Shown: piece after piece, positions 43,439-51,949 of the stretch | How the letters are laid out: each line of letters begins with the position of its first letter | Numbering within the stretch: position 1 is the stretch's first letter | Source: RFSX01 sp964567435 | GTDB taxonomy: Bacteria > Bacteroidota > Bacteroidia > Chitinophagales > Saprospiraceae | Direction: 5' to 3' | NCBI GenBank assembly: GCA_964567435.1 | Contig: CAZMMQ010000002.1 | Span: 1-64,000 of the forward strand | Length of the DNA: 64,000 nucleotides | Notes under the pieces: model-generated | Told to the model about the DNA's origin: nothing | Seen by the model: only the letters and a program-made list of their open reading frames with translations | The model's database searches: none | Translations under genes and position numbers: made by a program

Positions 43439-43828
43439 CTATTGAGGTGGTTGAGTAGCAATATGTGCATCAATTCCAAGGGAATTAGCCAGGACCATCA
43501 TTTCATATGTTTTATCCCAAGAGAGATCAGCTTCTGCTACAATAAATAAATCAGCATTGTCCTTATTACTCATCTCAGCTAAGGTTGATTTAATTTTAGT
43601 TCTGAGGCCAGACTTGCTTATTTTCTTTCCGTTAAATGACAGTTTACCATCTTTAGTAATCATCACTATCAGATCGCTAGGTGATAAAGTAGTGCTACTT
43701 GATTCTGGCAGTGGGATATTTATCTGAACCATAGAAGACGTCAGCATAAAGAAAATCAATAGCAAAAATATGATGTCTGTTAAGGAAGACATACTGAATT
43801 CTGCGCTGACTTTAGATCTCTTTTTCAT
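43439..43828 (-). CDS. exbD: ExbD/TolR-family motor protein (first copy)
   Basis: A 129-residue ExbD subunit. The N-terminal 35 residues are almost identical to those of the following copy (SKVSAEFSMSSLTDIIFLLL), including the conserved Asp, so the membrane parts are interchangeable-looking. The periplasmic domains have diverged (this one has NIPLPESSSTTLSPSDLIVM). It lies 22 bases after exbB. Two different ExbDs with one ExbB are common in Bacteroidota and may form a mixed ExbD dimer. Confidence 0.94.
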   Translation of the reverse strand: MKKRSKVSAEFSMSSLTDIIFLLLIFFMLTSSMVQINIPLPESSSTTLSPSDLIVMITKDGKLSFNGKKISKSGLRTKIKSTLAEMSNKDNADLFIVAEADLSWDKTYEMMVLANSLGIDAHIATQPPQ

Positions 43829-43850
43829 ATTCTGACACTAGAGTGATTGA

Positions 43851-44534
43851 CTAAGCAGTAGGCTCTTGTAATAAATCCATGAATTCAGTGGCAGTCATTT
43901 CCATTTTATTAATGGCTTTATCTACTTGAGATACTAGGTAATTATACCCAACAAAGGAAACAATACCGATGAATAGTCCAAAAGCTGTTGTAATCAGGGC
44001 TGTATATATACCCCCTGCCAAAACATCTGGTGTCACATTTTGCTCACTAGCCATCTTGTAAAAAGCGAGTATCATTCCTGTAACCGTCCCAAAAAACCCT
44101 ATCATAGGTGCAGCTCCAGAAATACTGGCCAAAGATGACAAATTCTTTTCTAGCTTGAATATCTCAAGGTTTCCAACGTTTTCAATTGCTGCATCTATAT
44201 CTCTTAATGGCTTACCAATTCTAGCTATACCCTTCTCTACCATTCTTGCATATGGTGAATTGACACCTGCCAACATGGCTTTTGCACCAGCAATATTTCC
44301 TGATGTTACTGCAGCTCTGATATTATTCATAAAACTATCATCTATCTGGGTAGCCTTTTTTATGGTAAAATACCTTTCAAAGAACAGATATAGCGCTATT
44401 ACAGAGAGTACTAACAGGATAACATTGATAGCTATTCCAAGTGGACCGCCCTGTGTAAGAATATCTATAACATTCTTTGCAGTCAAACCAGCCTCTTCAT
44501 CAGCAGCCTGAAGGAAAAAACCTAAATAGATCAT
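43851..44534 (-). CDS. exbB: MotA/TolQ/ExbB proton-channel protein
   Basis: A 227-residue inner-membrane channel subunit. Helices lie at about 30-52, 135-158 and 175-200. The conserved segment SISGAAPMIGFFGTVTGMI is followed by a second conserved helix (AGGIYTALITTAFGLFIGI) with the channel Thr. Together with ExbD it uses the proton motive force to drive TonB. First gene of exbB-exbD-exbD-tonB. A perfect consensus promoter lies about 55 bases upstream. Confidence 0.95.
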   Translation of the reverse strand: MIYLGFFLQAADEEAGLTAKNVIDILTQGGPLGIAINVILLVLSVIALYLFFERYFTIKKATQIDDSFMNNIRAAVTSGNIAGAKAMLAGVNSPYARMVEKGIARIGKPLRDIDAAIENVGNLEIFKLEKNLSSLASISGAAPMIGFFGTVTGMILAFYKMASEQNVTPDVLAGGIYTALITTAFGLFIGIVSFVGYNYLVSQVDKAINKMEMTATEFMDLLQEPTA

Positions 44535-44594
44535 AAGTAAATTTTAAAGTTGGATGTTTAAACGATGCATCAGCACCCTAAATTATATTAAGGA

Positions 44595-44625
44595 CAAAGT
44601 TAGCTATTAAAAAACATATTACAAA
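44595..44625 (-). promoter_or_regulatory. Perfect consensus promoter of the exbB-exbD-exbD-tonB operon
   Basis: On the minus strand TTTG (44625-44622), exactly 19 bases, then TAACTTTG (44602-44595). This is a full match to the Bacteroidota TTTG-N19-TAnnTTTG consensus. Predicted start near 44588, leader of about 54 bases to exbB. Confidence 0.82.
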
Positions 44626-44777
44626 TTTTTATTATTTGTATTGCCAACATTTACAATCTTGATCGCATAAAAGAGCTACACTAACTTGAAATTAACAAGA
44701 CTAATTACTCTCAAACAGCACAAAACCCTTTCCTTTGTGCACATTATTTGATAGCAGAATAGACAAAAAACTCAGAT

Positions 44778-45722
44778 ATGGCTAAGATCTTAATCAATGA
44801 CGGTATACATCCTTCTGGACTTGCTAAGCTAGAAGCAGCAGGGCATGAAATAGACAACATTAAAATCCCACAAGCAGAATTGTCAGAAAAGTTATCGGCT
44901 TATGATGCCATCTGTGTAAGAAGCGCCACAAAAGTTAGAACTGACCTCATAGACGCCTGTCCGAATCTGAAAGCCATTGGGAGAGGAGGTGTAGGGCTGG
45001 ATAACATTGATGTTGAGCATGCCAGATCAAAAGGCATAGCTGTACTTAATACTCCCGCTGCATCTTCAAGATCAGTCGCAGAGTTGGCATTCGCGCATCT
45101 TCTGAGCACTGCCAGATTTGTCTATAAGTCTAATAGACATATGCCCCAAGATGGCAGAGAAGAATTCAAAGCACTCAAGAAATCATATTCAAAAGGCTTT
45201 GAACTTAAGGGAAAAACAATAGGTATTATCGGCATGGGTAGAATTGGGCAAGAATCCGCTCAAATTGCTTTGGCTATGGGTATGAATATACTTGGTGTGG
45301 ACCCTATTGCAAAGAATCCTGAGATAAAATTAGTTATCGGTGGACAGAATATTATTGTCCCAATCAATATGGTTGATATGGACACAATGCTAAATCAAGC
45401 AGATATTATTTCTTTGCATATACCATTTACAGGTGCTCCTGTGTTATCTACTTCAGAATTTGCAAAAATGAAAGAAGGTGTAGTCCTCATTAATGCCTCA
45501 AGGGGAGGTACAGTTGACGAATCAGCACTTTTAGAAGCTCTTAACTCAGACAAGGTTGCCGCTGCAGGCTTAGATGTATATGAAAATGAGCCAACACCTT
45601 TAGCTAAGTTGATACAGCATCCAAACGTATCATGCACACCACATATAGGTGCATCTACTAACGAGGCTCAAGAAAATATAGGTACAGAACTAGCCGATAA
45701 ATTAATAGAGGTATTGGGTTAA
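44778..45722 (+). CDS. D-2-hydroxyacid dehydrogenase, probable 3-phosphoglycerate dehydrogenase (short form)
   Basis: NAD-dependent dehydrogenase of 314 residues in the SerA family. The nucleotide-binding motif GMGRIG is at 152-157. The catalytic residues are R242 (NASRGGTVDE), E271 (VYENEP) and H289 (TPHIGAST). The conserved GRGGVGLDNID segment binds substrate. It lacks the C-terminal ACT regulatory domain of long SerA. Phosphoserine biosynthesis is likely, but a role with another 2-hydroxyacid cannot be ruled out. No serC is adjacent. It is convergent with the FKBP genes, with a 3-base gap. Confidence 0.88.
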   Translation: MAKILINDGIHPSGLAKLEAAGHEIDNIKIPQAELSEKLSAYDAICVRSATKVRTDLIDACPNLKAIGRGGVGLDNIDVEHARSKGIAVLNTPAASSRSVAELAFAHLLSTARFVYKSNRHMPQDGREEFKALKKSYSKGFELKGKTIGIIGMGRIGQESAQIALAMGMNILGVDPIAKNPEIKLVIGGQNIIVPINMVDMDTMLNQADIISLHIPFTGAPVLSTSEFAKMKEGVVLINASRGGTVDESALLEALNSDKVAAAGLDVYENEPTPLAKLIQHPNVSCTPHIGASTNEAQENIGTELADKLIEVLG

Positions 45723-45725
45723 GAG

Positions 45726-46358
45726 TTACTTTTCGAACACCTGACCCGGTATGGGCTTTGGAGCTTTCATTTTATCTCTAACATAACCCATAAGCTCTAT
45801 ATCAAAGAACAAACAGGTATTTGGTAAGATTGTCTCCCTATTGCCCATCTTACCATAGGCTAAGTGCGAAGGAATGACCACTTTGGCTTTATCACCCATT
45901 TTCATTCTAAGCAATACCTCCGTCCAGCCTTTGATGGTTGTACCGACAGTTATAGAAGAAGGTCCTCCTGAATTCAATGTACTTTCAAGTACTTTGCCAT
46001 CTAGAAAATATCCTGTGTACTGAATCCTAACTGCATCACCAAGCTTGATAGAATCCCCTTTTCCAAACCGATAAATCTTATGATACAGACCAGACTCCTG
46101 CTTATCTAGTTCCATTTCGTTGGCAACGGCAAAGTCAATAATAGCATTGTTATCCCTCTGAGCTTGTGTTGCTGGATACTCTTCATAGGTTTTCATGTAT
46201 AACTCCCTAAGGCTATCTGCTCTAATCTTTGCTTTAGATATTACAGGTTCAGAGGTCTTTTGCTGGACTGCTTTGCTATCAGGATGCGAAGGACTTACCG
46301 CTTCTTGTCTGCAAGCAACGAATAATACGCAAATCAATAATATGTAAAATGATTTCAT
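45726..46358 (-). CDS. FKBP-type peptidyl-prolyl isomerase, lipoprotein (downstream copy)
   Basis: Prolyl isomerase anchored in the envelope. From the preferred start MKSFYILLICVLFVACRQE it has 210 residues with a lipobox (VAC, Cys16). A Lys/Ala/Gln linker is followed by the FKBP domain at about 95-200: GDAVRIQYTGYFLDGKVLEST, then GWTEVLLRMKMGDKAKVVIPSHLAYG, then LPNTCLFFDIELM. The frame remains open 15 codons upstream, but those codons overlap the previous gene's end. It starts about 10 bases after the stop of the upstream FKBP gene, so they form a tandem pair. Confidence 0.9.
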   Translation of the reverse strand: MKSFYILLICVLFVACRQEAVSPSHPDSKAVQQKTSEPVISKAKIRADSLRELYMKTYEEYPATQAQRDNNAIIDFAVANEMELDKQESGLYHKIYRFGKGDSIKLGDAVRIQYTGYFLDGKVLESTLNSGGPSSITVGTTIKGWTEVLLRMKMGDKAKVVIPSHLAYGKMGNRETILPNTCLFFDIELMGYVRDKMKAPKPIPGQVFEK

Positions 46359-46368
46359 ATCTAAAGCA

Positions 46369-46944
46369 TTAACGTGTGCCAAGCGGAAGTGTTTCAATAT
46401 CAAAAACTAGAGGGGTATTAGGTTCCACAAATCCTCTAAATCCTCTTGGACCATAGGCTAGATGAGAAGGAATAAGCAACTGAGCCTTAGTGCCCGCATT
46501 CATAAACTTTAAGGCTTCATTCCAGCCAGGTATCATCATACCTACATTGAAAGATAAGGGCTTACCTCTATTATAACTAGCATCGAATACTTTCCCATCC
46601 AAAAAATATCCTGAATAATGAGCAGTAACTGGTTGATTATGAATATACTTAGGACCATTCCCTTCCCTATGAATGATATAATATAGGCCCGAATTTGTTC
46701 TTTGCACATCAAGGTTTTTCTCAACAGCATATTCAATTAATGCATTCTCATCTTTCTGAGCTTGGGTAGCAGGACTACTATGGAAATTTGAATATAGCCG
46801 CTCAGCGAGTGCGGAAGTGGCAGGTTGTTTTGGTGCGGCTTTAGACTGAATTGTTATGTTATCATTCTTCTTTCCATCTGTAACACAGGATACTACAAGC
46901 ACTATAATACAAAGGGCTATGACAAAGAATATATACTTCTGCAT
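46369..46944 (-). CDS. FKBP-type peptidyl-prolyl isomerase, lipoprotein (upstream copy)
   Basis: Prolyl isomerase lipoprotein of 191 residues from MQKYIFFVIALCIIVLVVSC (Cys20 lipobox). The FKBP domain at about 95-185 includes PVTAHYSGYFLDGKVFDASY, PGWNEALKFMNAGTKAQLLIPSHLAYG and TPLVFDIETL. A strong TACCTTTG promoter box at 46980-46973 lies between this start and the alternative upstream Met at 46986, so transcription would begin after that Met. That supports the start at 46944. It shares the S/H-LAYG block with the downstream copy, which suggests gene duplication. GldI, an FKBP lipoprotein of gliding bacteria, belongs to the same class, but that role is not shown here. Confidence 0.9.
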   Translation of the reverse strand: MQKYIFFVIALCIIVLVVSCVTDGKKNDNITIQSKAAPKQPATSALAERLYSNFHSSPATQAQKDENALIEYAVEKNLDVQRTNSGLYYIIHREGNGPKYIHNQPVTAHYSGYFLDGKVFDASYNRGKPLSFNVGMMIPGWNEALKFMNAGTKAQLLIPSHLAYGPRGFRGFVEPNTPLVFDIETLPLGTR

Positions 46945-46972
46945 TTCGAAACAGTTTTGTAATTTATTGATG

Positions 46973-46980
46973 CAAAGGTA
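46973..46980 (-). promoter_or_regulatory. TACCTTTG -7 box of the FKBP pair
   Basis: TACCTTTG on the minus strand is an exact TAnnTTTG match, with predicted start about 46967 and a leader of about 22 bases to the ATG at 46944. No TTG occurs at 19 bases. It excludes the longer ORF start. Confidence 0.55.
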
Positions 46981-47059
46981 CGCCATACTTTTCTTTGTAT
47001 AGTAATGTTATATTTACGCGTTATTGAGTTCATTTGCCATTTAACCATTAGATATTGAC

Positions 47060-47632
47060 ATGTATAAATCCTCTTATTATAATGGTATCTTCTTAGGCAT
47101 TGCAATGATAATTTCAACTTACGTGTTGTATATAGCGAATAAGTCTTTATTTCTAAGTTCAAGGTCAATACTTCTTATCATTTTCATCCTTCTTATTGTA
47201 AAGTCAGGATTGGAAGCCAGAAATGCAAATGGAGGATTCATCACTTTTGGACAAATTTTTAAAAATATGTTTGTCACTGGGACTGTAGGTATCGTACTAT
47301 GTACGCCATTCGAATATATTATGATGAACTATATAGACCCAGACCTAATTGAGATGCAAAAGGAAATATCCTTGGAAGCTGCTGAGCAGGCTAGAGATTT
47401 TCTTTCTGGAATAGGAGGCGAAGAATTTGACAACCAATTTGACGAAGAGTTAGAAAAAATAGAAAACACTAATCCTTTTAGTGCCATGAATTCTATAAGA
47501 ACTTTGCTAATTAGATTGATCGCTCCTATTGCATTATTAAGTGCTTTGTTTGGTCTCATACTCAAAAAAAACAAACCTCAAGATCCCAACGAATCCTCTC
47601 AAAAAAATCAGAGATATATTGTAAACAAGTAA
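47060..47632 (+). CDS. DUF4199 membrane protein
   Basis: A 190-residue membrane protein with three to four helices: about 8-28, 35-52, 72-90 and 150-170. A Glu-rich helical loop between the third and fourth helices (about 105-135) is typical of DUF4199. The family is found mainly in Bacteroidota and is often next to a DPM1-like glycosyltransferase, as here, where the next gene starts 17 bases later. Function unknown. Control of, or presentation of substrate to, the glycosyltransferase is inference. Confidence 0.85.
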   Translation: MYKSSYYNGIFLGIAMIISTYVLYIANKSLFLSSRSILLIIFILLIVKSGLEARNANGGFITFGQIFKNMFVTGTVGIVLCTPFEYIMMNYIDPDLIEMQKEISLEAAEQARDFLSGIGGEEFDNQFDEELEKIENTNPFSAMNSIRTLLIRLIAPIALLSALFGLILKKNKPQDPNESSQKNQRYIVNK

Positions 47633-47649
47633 ATCGACAGGCACATTAC

Positions 47650-48579
47650 ATGCAAGTATCAGTAGTTATACCACTATACAACGAAGAGGAATCATTACCA
47701 GACTTAGTGAAGTGGATTGACGACTCCATTGGCAACTCATTCACATACGAAATTATAATGGTCGATGACGGGAGTACTGACAACTCATGGTCTGTATTAT
47801 CCACCTTAAAAACACAATACGATAAGATTACTGGAATCAAATTGAGGAGAAACTATGGAAAATCAGCCGCACTAAATGTAGGATTTGAAGAAGCACAAGG
47901 TGATGTTGTCATTACTATGGATGCTGATCTTCAAGATAGTCCTGAGGAAATTACAGAATTATATAACATGATTATCAATGATGGTTTTGATATAGTATCA
48001 GGATGGAAAAAAGAACGTCATGATCCGATAACCAAAACTATACCTACCAAGTTATACAATTGGGCTACTAGAAAAATGTCTGGAATCAAATTAAACGACA
48101 TGAACTGTGGGCTGAAAGCATATCATAAGGAGGTTATAAAAAACATTGAAGTCTATGGTGAGATGCATAGATATATTCCTGTTATTGCCAAAGCGGAGGG
48201 TTTCACTAAGATTGGAGAAAAGGTAGTTAGACATCGAGCAAGAAAATATGGTGTTACCAAATTTGGTTTAAATCGATTTAGTCGAGGATTATTAGATTTA
48301 ATGTCTATATCTTTTATGAGTCGATTTGGAAAACGTCCAATGCACTTTTTTGGTAGTGTAGGTCTATTATTCACACTGATTGGAACGATTCTACTTACTG
48401 TATTGACAATACAAAAGTTGATCTACAACGTTATTGGTATTGCAAGTCGACCGATGTTCTTTTTAGGTATGTTGCTCATAATTGTGGGTATTCAATTATT
48501 TATAGCTGGATTTTTAGCTGAGATGATTTCACGAAATAGTCCTAATAGAAATAAATACGCCATCTCCGAAAAGATTTAA
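47650..48579 (+). CDS. GT2 glycosyltransferase, dolichyl/undecaprenyl-phosphate mannose synthase-like
   Basis: A 309-residue enzyme. The GT2 catalytic domain (about 1-225) has VVIPLYNEEESLPDLV, IIMVDDGSTDNSW and the DxD-type MDADLQDSPEE. Two C-terminal membrane helices (about 233-258 and 270-295) match the DPM1/GtrB-like class that attaches a sugar to a polyprenyl phosphate. It follows the DUF4199 gene and is 3 bases before a GT4 gene, giving a glycosylation operon. Confidence 0.93.
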   Translation: MQVSVVIPLYNEEESLPDLVKWIDDSIGNSFTYEIIMVDDGSTDNSWSVLSTLKTQYDKITGIKLRRNYGKSAALNVGFEEAQGDVVITMDADLQDSPEEITELYNMIINDGFDIVSGWKKERHDPITKTIPTKLYNWATRKMSGIKLNDMNCGLKAYHKEVIKNIEVYGEMHRYIPVIAKAEGFTKIGEKVVRHRARKYGVTKFGLNRFSRGLLDLMSISFMSRFGKRPMHFFGSVGLLFTLIGTILLTVLTIQKLIYNVIGIASRPMFFLGMLLIIVGIQLFIAGFLAEMISRNSPNRNKYAISEKI

Positions 48580-48582
48580 AGG

Positions 48583-49719
48583 ATGTCGAGAAAAATAATA
48601 TTTATTGGACCAGCCTATCCATACAGAGGAGGGATTGCTGCGTTCAATGAAAATCTGGCAACAACTTTTCAAAATAATGGTTGGGAATGTAAGATTTTTA
48701 CGTTTACACAGCAGTATCCAAATATGCTCTTCCCAGGTAAGACACAGCTTACAACAGAAGACCCTAAACCTAACTTAACCATTCAGAGAGGAATCTATAG
48801 CATGAATCCACTCAATTGGCTAAAGATCTCCAAACAGATTGTCAAAGAGATGCCAGCACTTGTCATTACCCAGTATTGGATGCCATTTATGGCACCAGCT
48901 TTTGGGACGATACTAAGAGGCATCAAAAAAGAACTTCCTTCTGTAAAAATTATTACGATAGTCCACAATTTCAAACCTCACGAAAGTCGAATTGGTGATA
49001 AGCAATTGAACAAATACATATCAAATAGAACAGACCTACTAGTATGCTTGTCGGATTCCGTCTTACAAGAGATTACCTCTACCGTAAAAAACAAACCTGT
49101 AGCTCAACTATTTCATCCAATCTATGACCACTATGGAAAAAAACTAAACCAAGAATTGGCCAAAGAAAAAATGGGATGGTCTTCTAACACCAAGTATTTA
49201 TTATTCTTTGGATTGGTTAGAGCCTATAAAGGACTAGATGTATTATTAGAAGGCCTTGGCTATATATCTAATAAGCATGATTATAAGCTAGTCATTGCAG
49301 GAGAATTTTATCAAGATGAAGAAAAATACAGAAAACTCATTTCAGATTATGGCCTGGAGGACAAGGTGATCATTAGAAATGAATATATTCCTAATGAAGA
49401 GATTCCTGCTTTATTTTGTGCAGCATCTTGTATTGTACTTCCTTATAGAACCGCTACTCAGAGTGGTGTGGTGCCTATAGCTTTGCATTTTGAAAAACAT
49501 GTTATTGTCACACGAGTTGGTAGCCTTGCCAGCATTATAGAAAAACATCAATTAGGTATCGTTACAGATCCTGATTCGAAGGCTCTTGGAACCGCCATAG
49601 AAAAATATTTAAATAATGACATAGCACTAAAGTCTGATTTTAATACCATTAAGGACGACCTTTCTTGGCAGACTTTCCTCACACATTTATTAGACAAGAC
49701 TAACATGCATGAAATATAG
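48583..49719 (+). CDS. GT4 family glycosyltransferase
   Basis: A 378-residue GT-B enzyme. The N-terminal domain has GPAYPYRGGIAAFNENLA. The C-terminal domain carries the nucleotide-sugar motif around LLFFGLVRAYKGLDVLLEGL and a Glu motif region near APALFCAASCIVLPYRTATQ (ALFCAASCIVLPYR is the E-x7-E area). Likely builds a surface or storage glycan. The 3' end overlaps the gmhA gene by 11 bases. No acceptor is evident. Confidence 0.88.
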   Translation: MSRKIIFIGPAYPYRGGIAAFNENLATTFQNNGWECKIFTFTQQYPNMLFPGKTQLTTEDPKPNLTIQRGIYSMNPLNWLKISKQIVKEMPALVITQYWMPFMAPAFGTILRGIKKELPSVKIITIVHNFKPHESRIGDKQLNKYISNRTDLLVCLSDSVLQEITSTVKNKPVAQLFHPIYDHYGKKLNQELAKEKMGWSSNTKYLLFFGLVRAYKGLDVLLEGLGYISNKHDYKLVIAGEFYQDEEKYRKLISDYGLEDKVIIRNEYIPNEEIPALFCAASCIVLPYRTATQSGVVPIALHFEKHVIVTRVGSLASIIEKHQLGIVTDPDSKALGTAIEKYLNNDIALKSDFNTIKDDLSWQTFLTHLLDKTNMHEI

Positions 49720-50287
49720 CAACATCAATGATAAGTTTATTGCACATCTTTCACTCATAGAAAAGATACAAGCTAATTCATCAATCCAAAGAGATATTCA
49801 AAGTGCAATAAAGCTTATATCAAAACAGCTTAAAAAGGGACAGTGTATACATTTTTGTGGCAATGGAGGAAGCGCCGCCGATGCTGCTCATCTAGCCGCA
49901 GAATTAAGTGGCAGATATTTACTCAACCGTGCTGCCTTACACGCAGAAGCACTCCACACAAATGGTGCCGCCATCACTGCTATATCAAACGACTTTGGAT
50001 ACAAGGATGTCTTTTCAAGATTATTAGAGGCCAAAGCCAAACCGAATGATATCCTATATCTGATGACAACTTCAGGTCAATCGGAAAACATTAAAAGGGT
50101 GCTCAATTCTGCTATAAAAATGGACCTTTCTATAATAGCTCTTACTGGCAAAACAAAAACAACAGTTTATAAAAAAGCAGATATCCATATCAAGATTCCT
50201 TCTGACCAAACTCCACGTATTCAGGAAGCAATGATGTTAATAGGTCATATTATTTGTTGTGGTGTAGAATCGAAATTATTCGCATGA
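49709..50287 (+). CDS. gmhA: Phosphoheptose isomerase (SIS domain, GmhA-like)
   Basis: A 192-residue enzyme that isomerises sedoheptulose 7-phosphate to D-glycero-D-manno-heptose 7-phosphate, the first step of the heptose branch of LPS and other glycans. The SIS domain shows FCGNGGSAADAAHLAAELSG, TTSGQSENI and TPRIQEAMMLIGHI. Length and motif order fit GmhA. The remaining heptose genes (hldE-like, gmhB) are not in this window. Translation is coupled: it overlaps the upstream GT4 gene and the downstream hydrolase start (ATGA). Confidence 0.88.
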   Translation: MKYSNINDKFIAHLSLIEKIQANSSIQRDIQSAIKLISKQLKKGQCIHFCGNGGSAADAAHLAAELSGRYLLNRAALHAEALHTNGAAITAISNDFGYKDVFSRLLEAKAKPNDILYLMTTSGQSENIKRVLNSAIKMDLSIIALTGKTKTTVYKKADIHIKIPSDQTPRIQEAMMLIGHIICCGVESKLFA

Positions 50288-51147
50288 TCTACAATTCTTA
50301 TCATCTTGAGACTAATGATGGCCTAATACTACACACACATCATTGGACTGTATCAGAACCTAAAGCGGCAATCATATTCACGCATGGATACTGTGAGCAT
50401 GCAGGTCGGTATCATAGTGAAGCAAAATTTTTCAATGAAGGAGGAATTAATTTCCATTCGTTTGACCAAAGACATCACGGTCAATCGGAGGGAAAGCCAA
50501 AGTCATATATCCATGAGTTTAATAACCATATAGATGACTTAGAATTATATATAAGCAAGTGGGCCAAAAGAGATGTGCCACTATTCCTTATCGCTCATAG
50601 CATGGGTGGCTTGGTCTTAGTATCTTATCTGATAGAAAGAAATCCAAAACTTACTCAACTTAAAGGGATTGTACTATCAGCTCCTCTTCTCAAACCAGAT
50701 AAAAACACGGCCACTCTTCTTCAAAAATTTTCTTCTGTAGTAGGCACGCTGCTTCCTAAACTAAAAACTGTGGACATAGACTCCAGTGCTATTTCCAGAG
50801 ATGAGAATGAAGTCAAAAAATATATGACAGACCCACTAAATTACAACGAAAAGATCCACGCCAGATCTGGATATCAATTACTTAAGCAAATGGCATCCAT
50901 CAAGAAGAAATTCAACAGGTTTCAACTACCACTTCTTATATTGCATGGCACAGATGACAAACTTGCTGAACTAGAAGGCAGTGAAACGTTCTTTAAGTTA
51001 TGCTCTAGTCAAGACAAAGAAATGATAAAACTTGAGGGATTCAAGCATGAGATAACCAGGGATATAGACTTCCAGATTGTTCGAACTAAAATGCAATCCT
51101 GGATAACCGAAAGACTTAATAATAATTCGTATCCAAACATCCAATGA
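50284..51147 (+). CDS. Alpha/beta hydrolase, monoacylglycerol lipase-like
   Basis: A 287-residue hydrolase starting at MIYNSYHLETNDGLIL; the ATG overlaps the gmhA stop as ATGA. The frame remains open ten codons upstream but inside gmhA. The nucleophile elbow is HSMGG (GxSxG class, Ser in IAHSMGGL). The early FTHGYCEHAGRY and SFDQRHHGQSEG segments match the monoglyceride lipase group. A catalytic Asp and His are expected near LHGTDDKLAE and GFKHEITRD. Lipid ester substrate likely; the exact one is unknown. It overlaps the next gene by ATGA. Confidence 0.88.
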   Translation: MIYNSYHLETNDGLILHTHHWTVSEPKAAIIFTHGYCEHAGRYHSEAKFFNEGGINFHSFDQRHHGQSEGKPKSYIHEFNNHIDDLELYISKWAKRDVPLFLIAHSMGGLVLVSYLIERNPKLTQLKGIVLSAPLLKPDKNTATLLQKFSSVVGTLLPKLKTVDIDSSAISRDENEVKKYMTDPLNYNEKIHARSGYQLLKQMASIKKKFNRFQLPLLILHGTDDKLAELEGSETFFKLCSSQDKEMIKLEGFKHEITRDIDFQIVRTKMQSWITERLNNNSYPNIQ

Positions 51148-51935
51148 GAGATAAATTTTCATTCAATACCTATCTGTTCATTTTAATTGTTTGCTTTGGA
51201 CTACCTCTAATGACATCATGCAAGCATGATGCCGCCAAGCCAATATCTAGCCAAAAGACCACTAAATCACAAGCAGACTCAAGTCCTTTACTGGTACAGT
51301 TAGAAAGACTCCCAGTAAAAGGAGTTACCTCCAAAACACCAACTTTGATTTTACTCCATGGTCTAGGAAGTAACGAAAAAGACCTTTATTCATTAGCAAA
51401 ACACTTTGGACCTGACTGGCTTATACTCTGTGCAAGAGGGCCTATATCATTAGGACAAGAAAGATATAGTTGGTTTCCCCTTCAGCATAATGGATCTGAG
51501 TGGACATACAATTTTCAAGATGTGATCCAATCAAGAGATATAGTGGTCCAATATTTAGAAGAAATCACTGATAAATATGGTATAGACCCAGCTAATACTT
51601 GCCTAGGTGGATTTAGTCAAGGTGCTATTCTCTCACTAGCAACAGGTCTAAAATACCCAGAAAAAATAAAAGGTATCGTTTCATTATCAGGACACCTGTA
51701 CCCAGAGGTTAAATCTGACTTAGCCGAGATGTCAGCCCTCTCAAAGACGAAAATTTTCGTTTCTCATGGAATACAGGATCGGGTTCTGCCTTCTGAACCT
51801 ATGAGACAAGCCGTTAAATACCTTAAGGAAAAGGGACTCGATGTCAGTGACAATTGGTATGACATGCAACACAACATCAGCTCTGAAAACATAAGAGATC
51901 TTTTATTGTGGTTAGAAAATGATTTTCCAGATTAA
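51144..51935 (+). CDS. Alpha/beta hydrolase lipoprotein (phospholipase/carboxylesterase family)
   Basis: A 263-residue envelope enzyme. Signal and lipobox at about 10-26 (LPLMTSC). The catalytic serine is in GGFSQGA, followed by LATGLKYPEKIKGIVSLSG. A catalytic Asp is likely at HGIQDRVLPSEP and the His at MQHNISSE. The HGLGSNEKDL oxyanion-hole segment is present. It belongs to the YpfH/carboxylesterase-like group. It is coupled to the upstream hydrolase by a 4-base ATGA overlap, an unusual pairing of cytoplasmic and lipid-anchored hydrolases. Confidence 0.88.
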   Translation: MRDKFSFNTYLFILIVCFGLPLMTSCKHDAAKPISSQKTTKSQADSSPLLVQLERLPVKGVTSKTPTLILLHGLGSNEKDLYSLAKHFGPDWLILCARGPISLGQERYSWFPLQHNGSEWTYNFQDVIQSRDIVVQYLEEITDKYGIDPANTCLGGFSQGAILSLATGLKYPEKIKGIVSLSGHLYPEVKSDLAEMSALSKTKIFVSHGIQDRVLPSEPMRQAVKYLKEKGLDVSDNWYDMQHNISSENIRDLLLWLENDFPD

Positions 51936-51949
51936 TTGAGTGATACTGC

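Noticed and set aside
46945..46986. The N-terminal 14-codon extension of the upstream FKBP frame
   Set aside because: The TACCTTTG promoter box lies within it, and it has no function as a signal peptide, whereas the Met at 46944 opens a lipoprotein signal.
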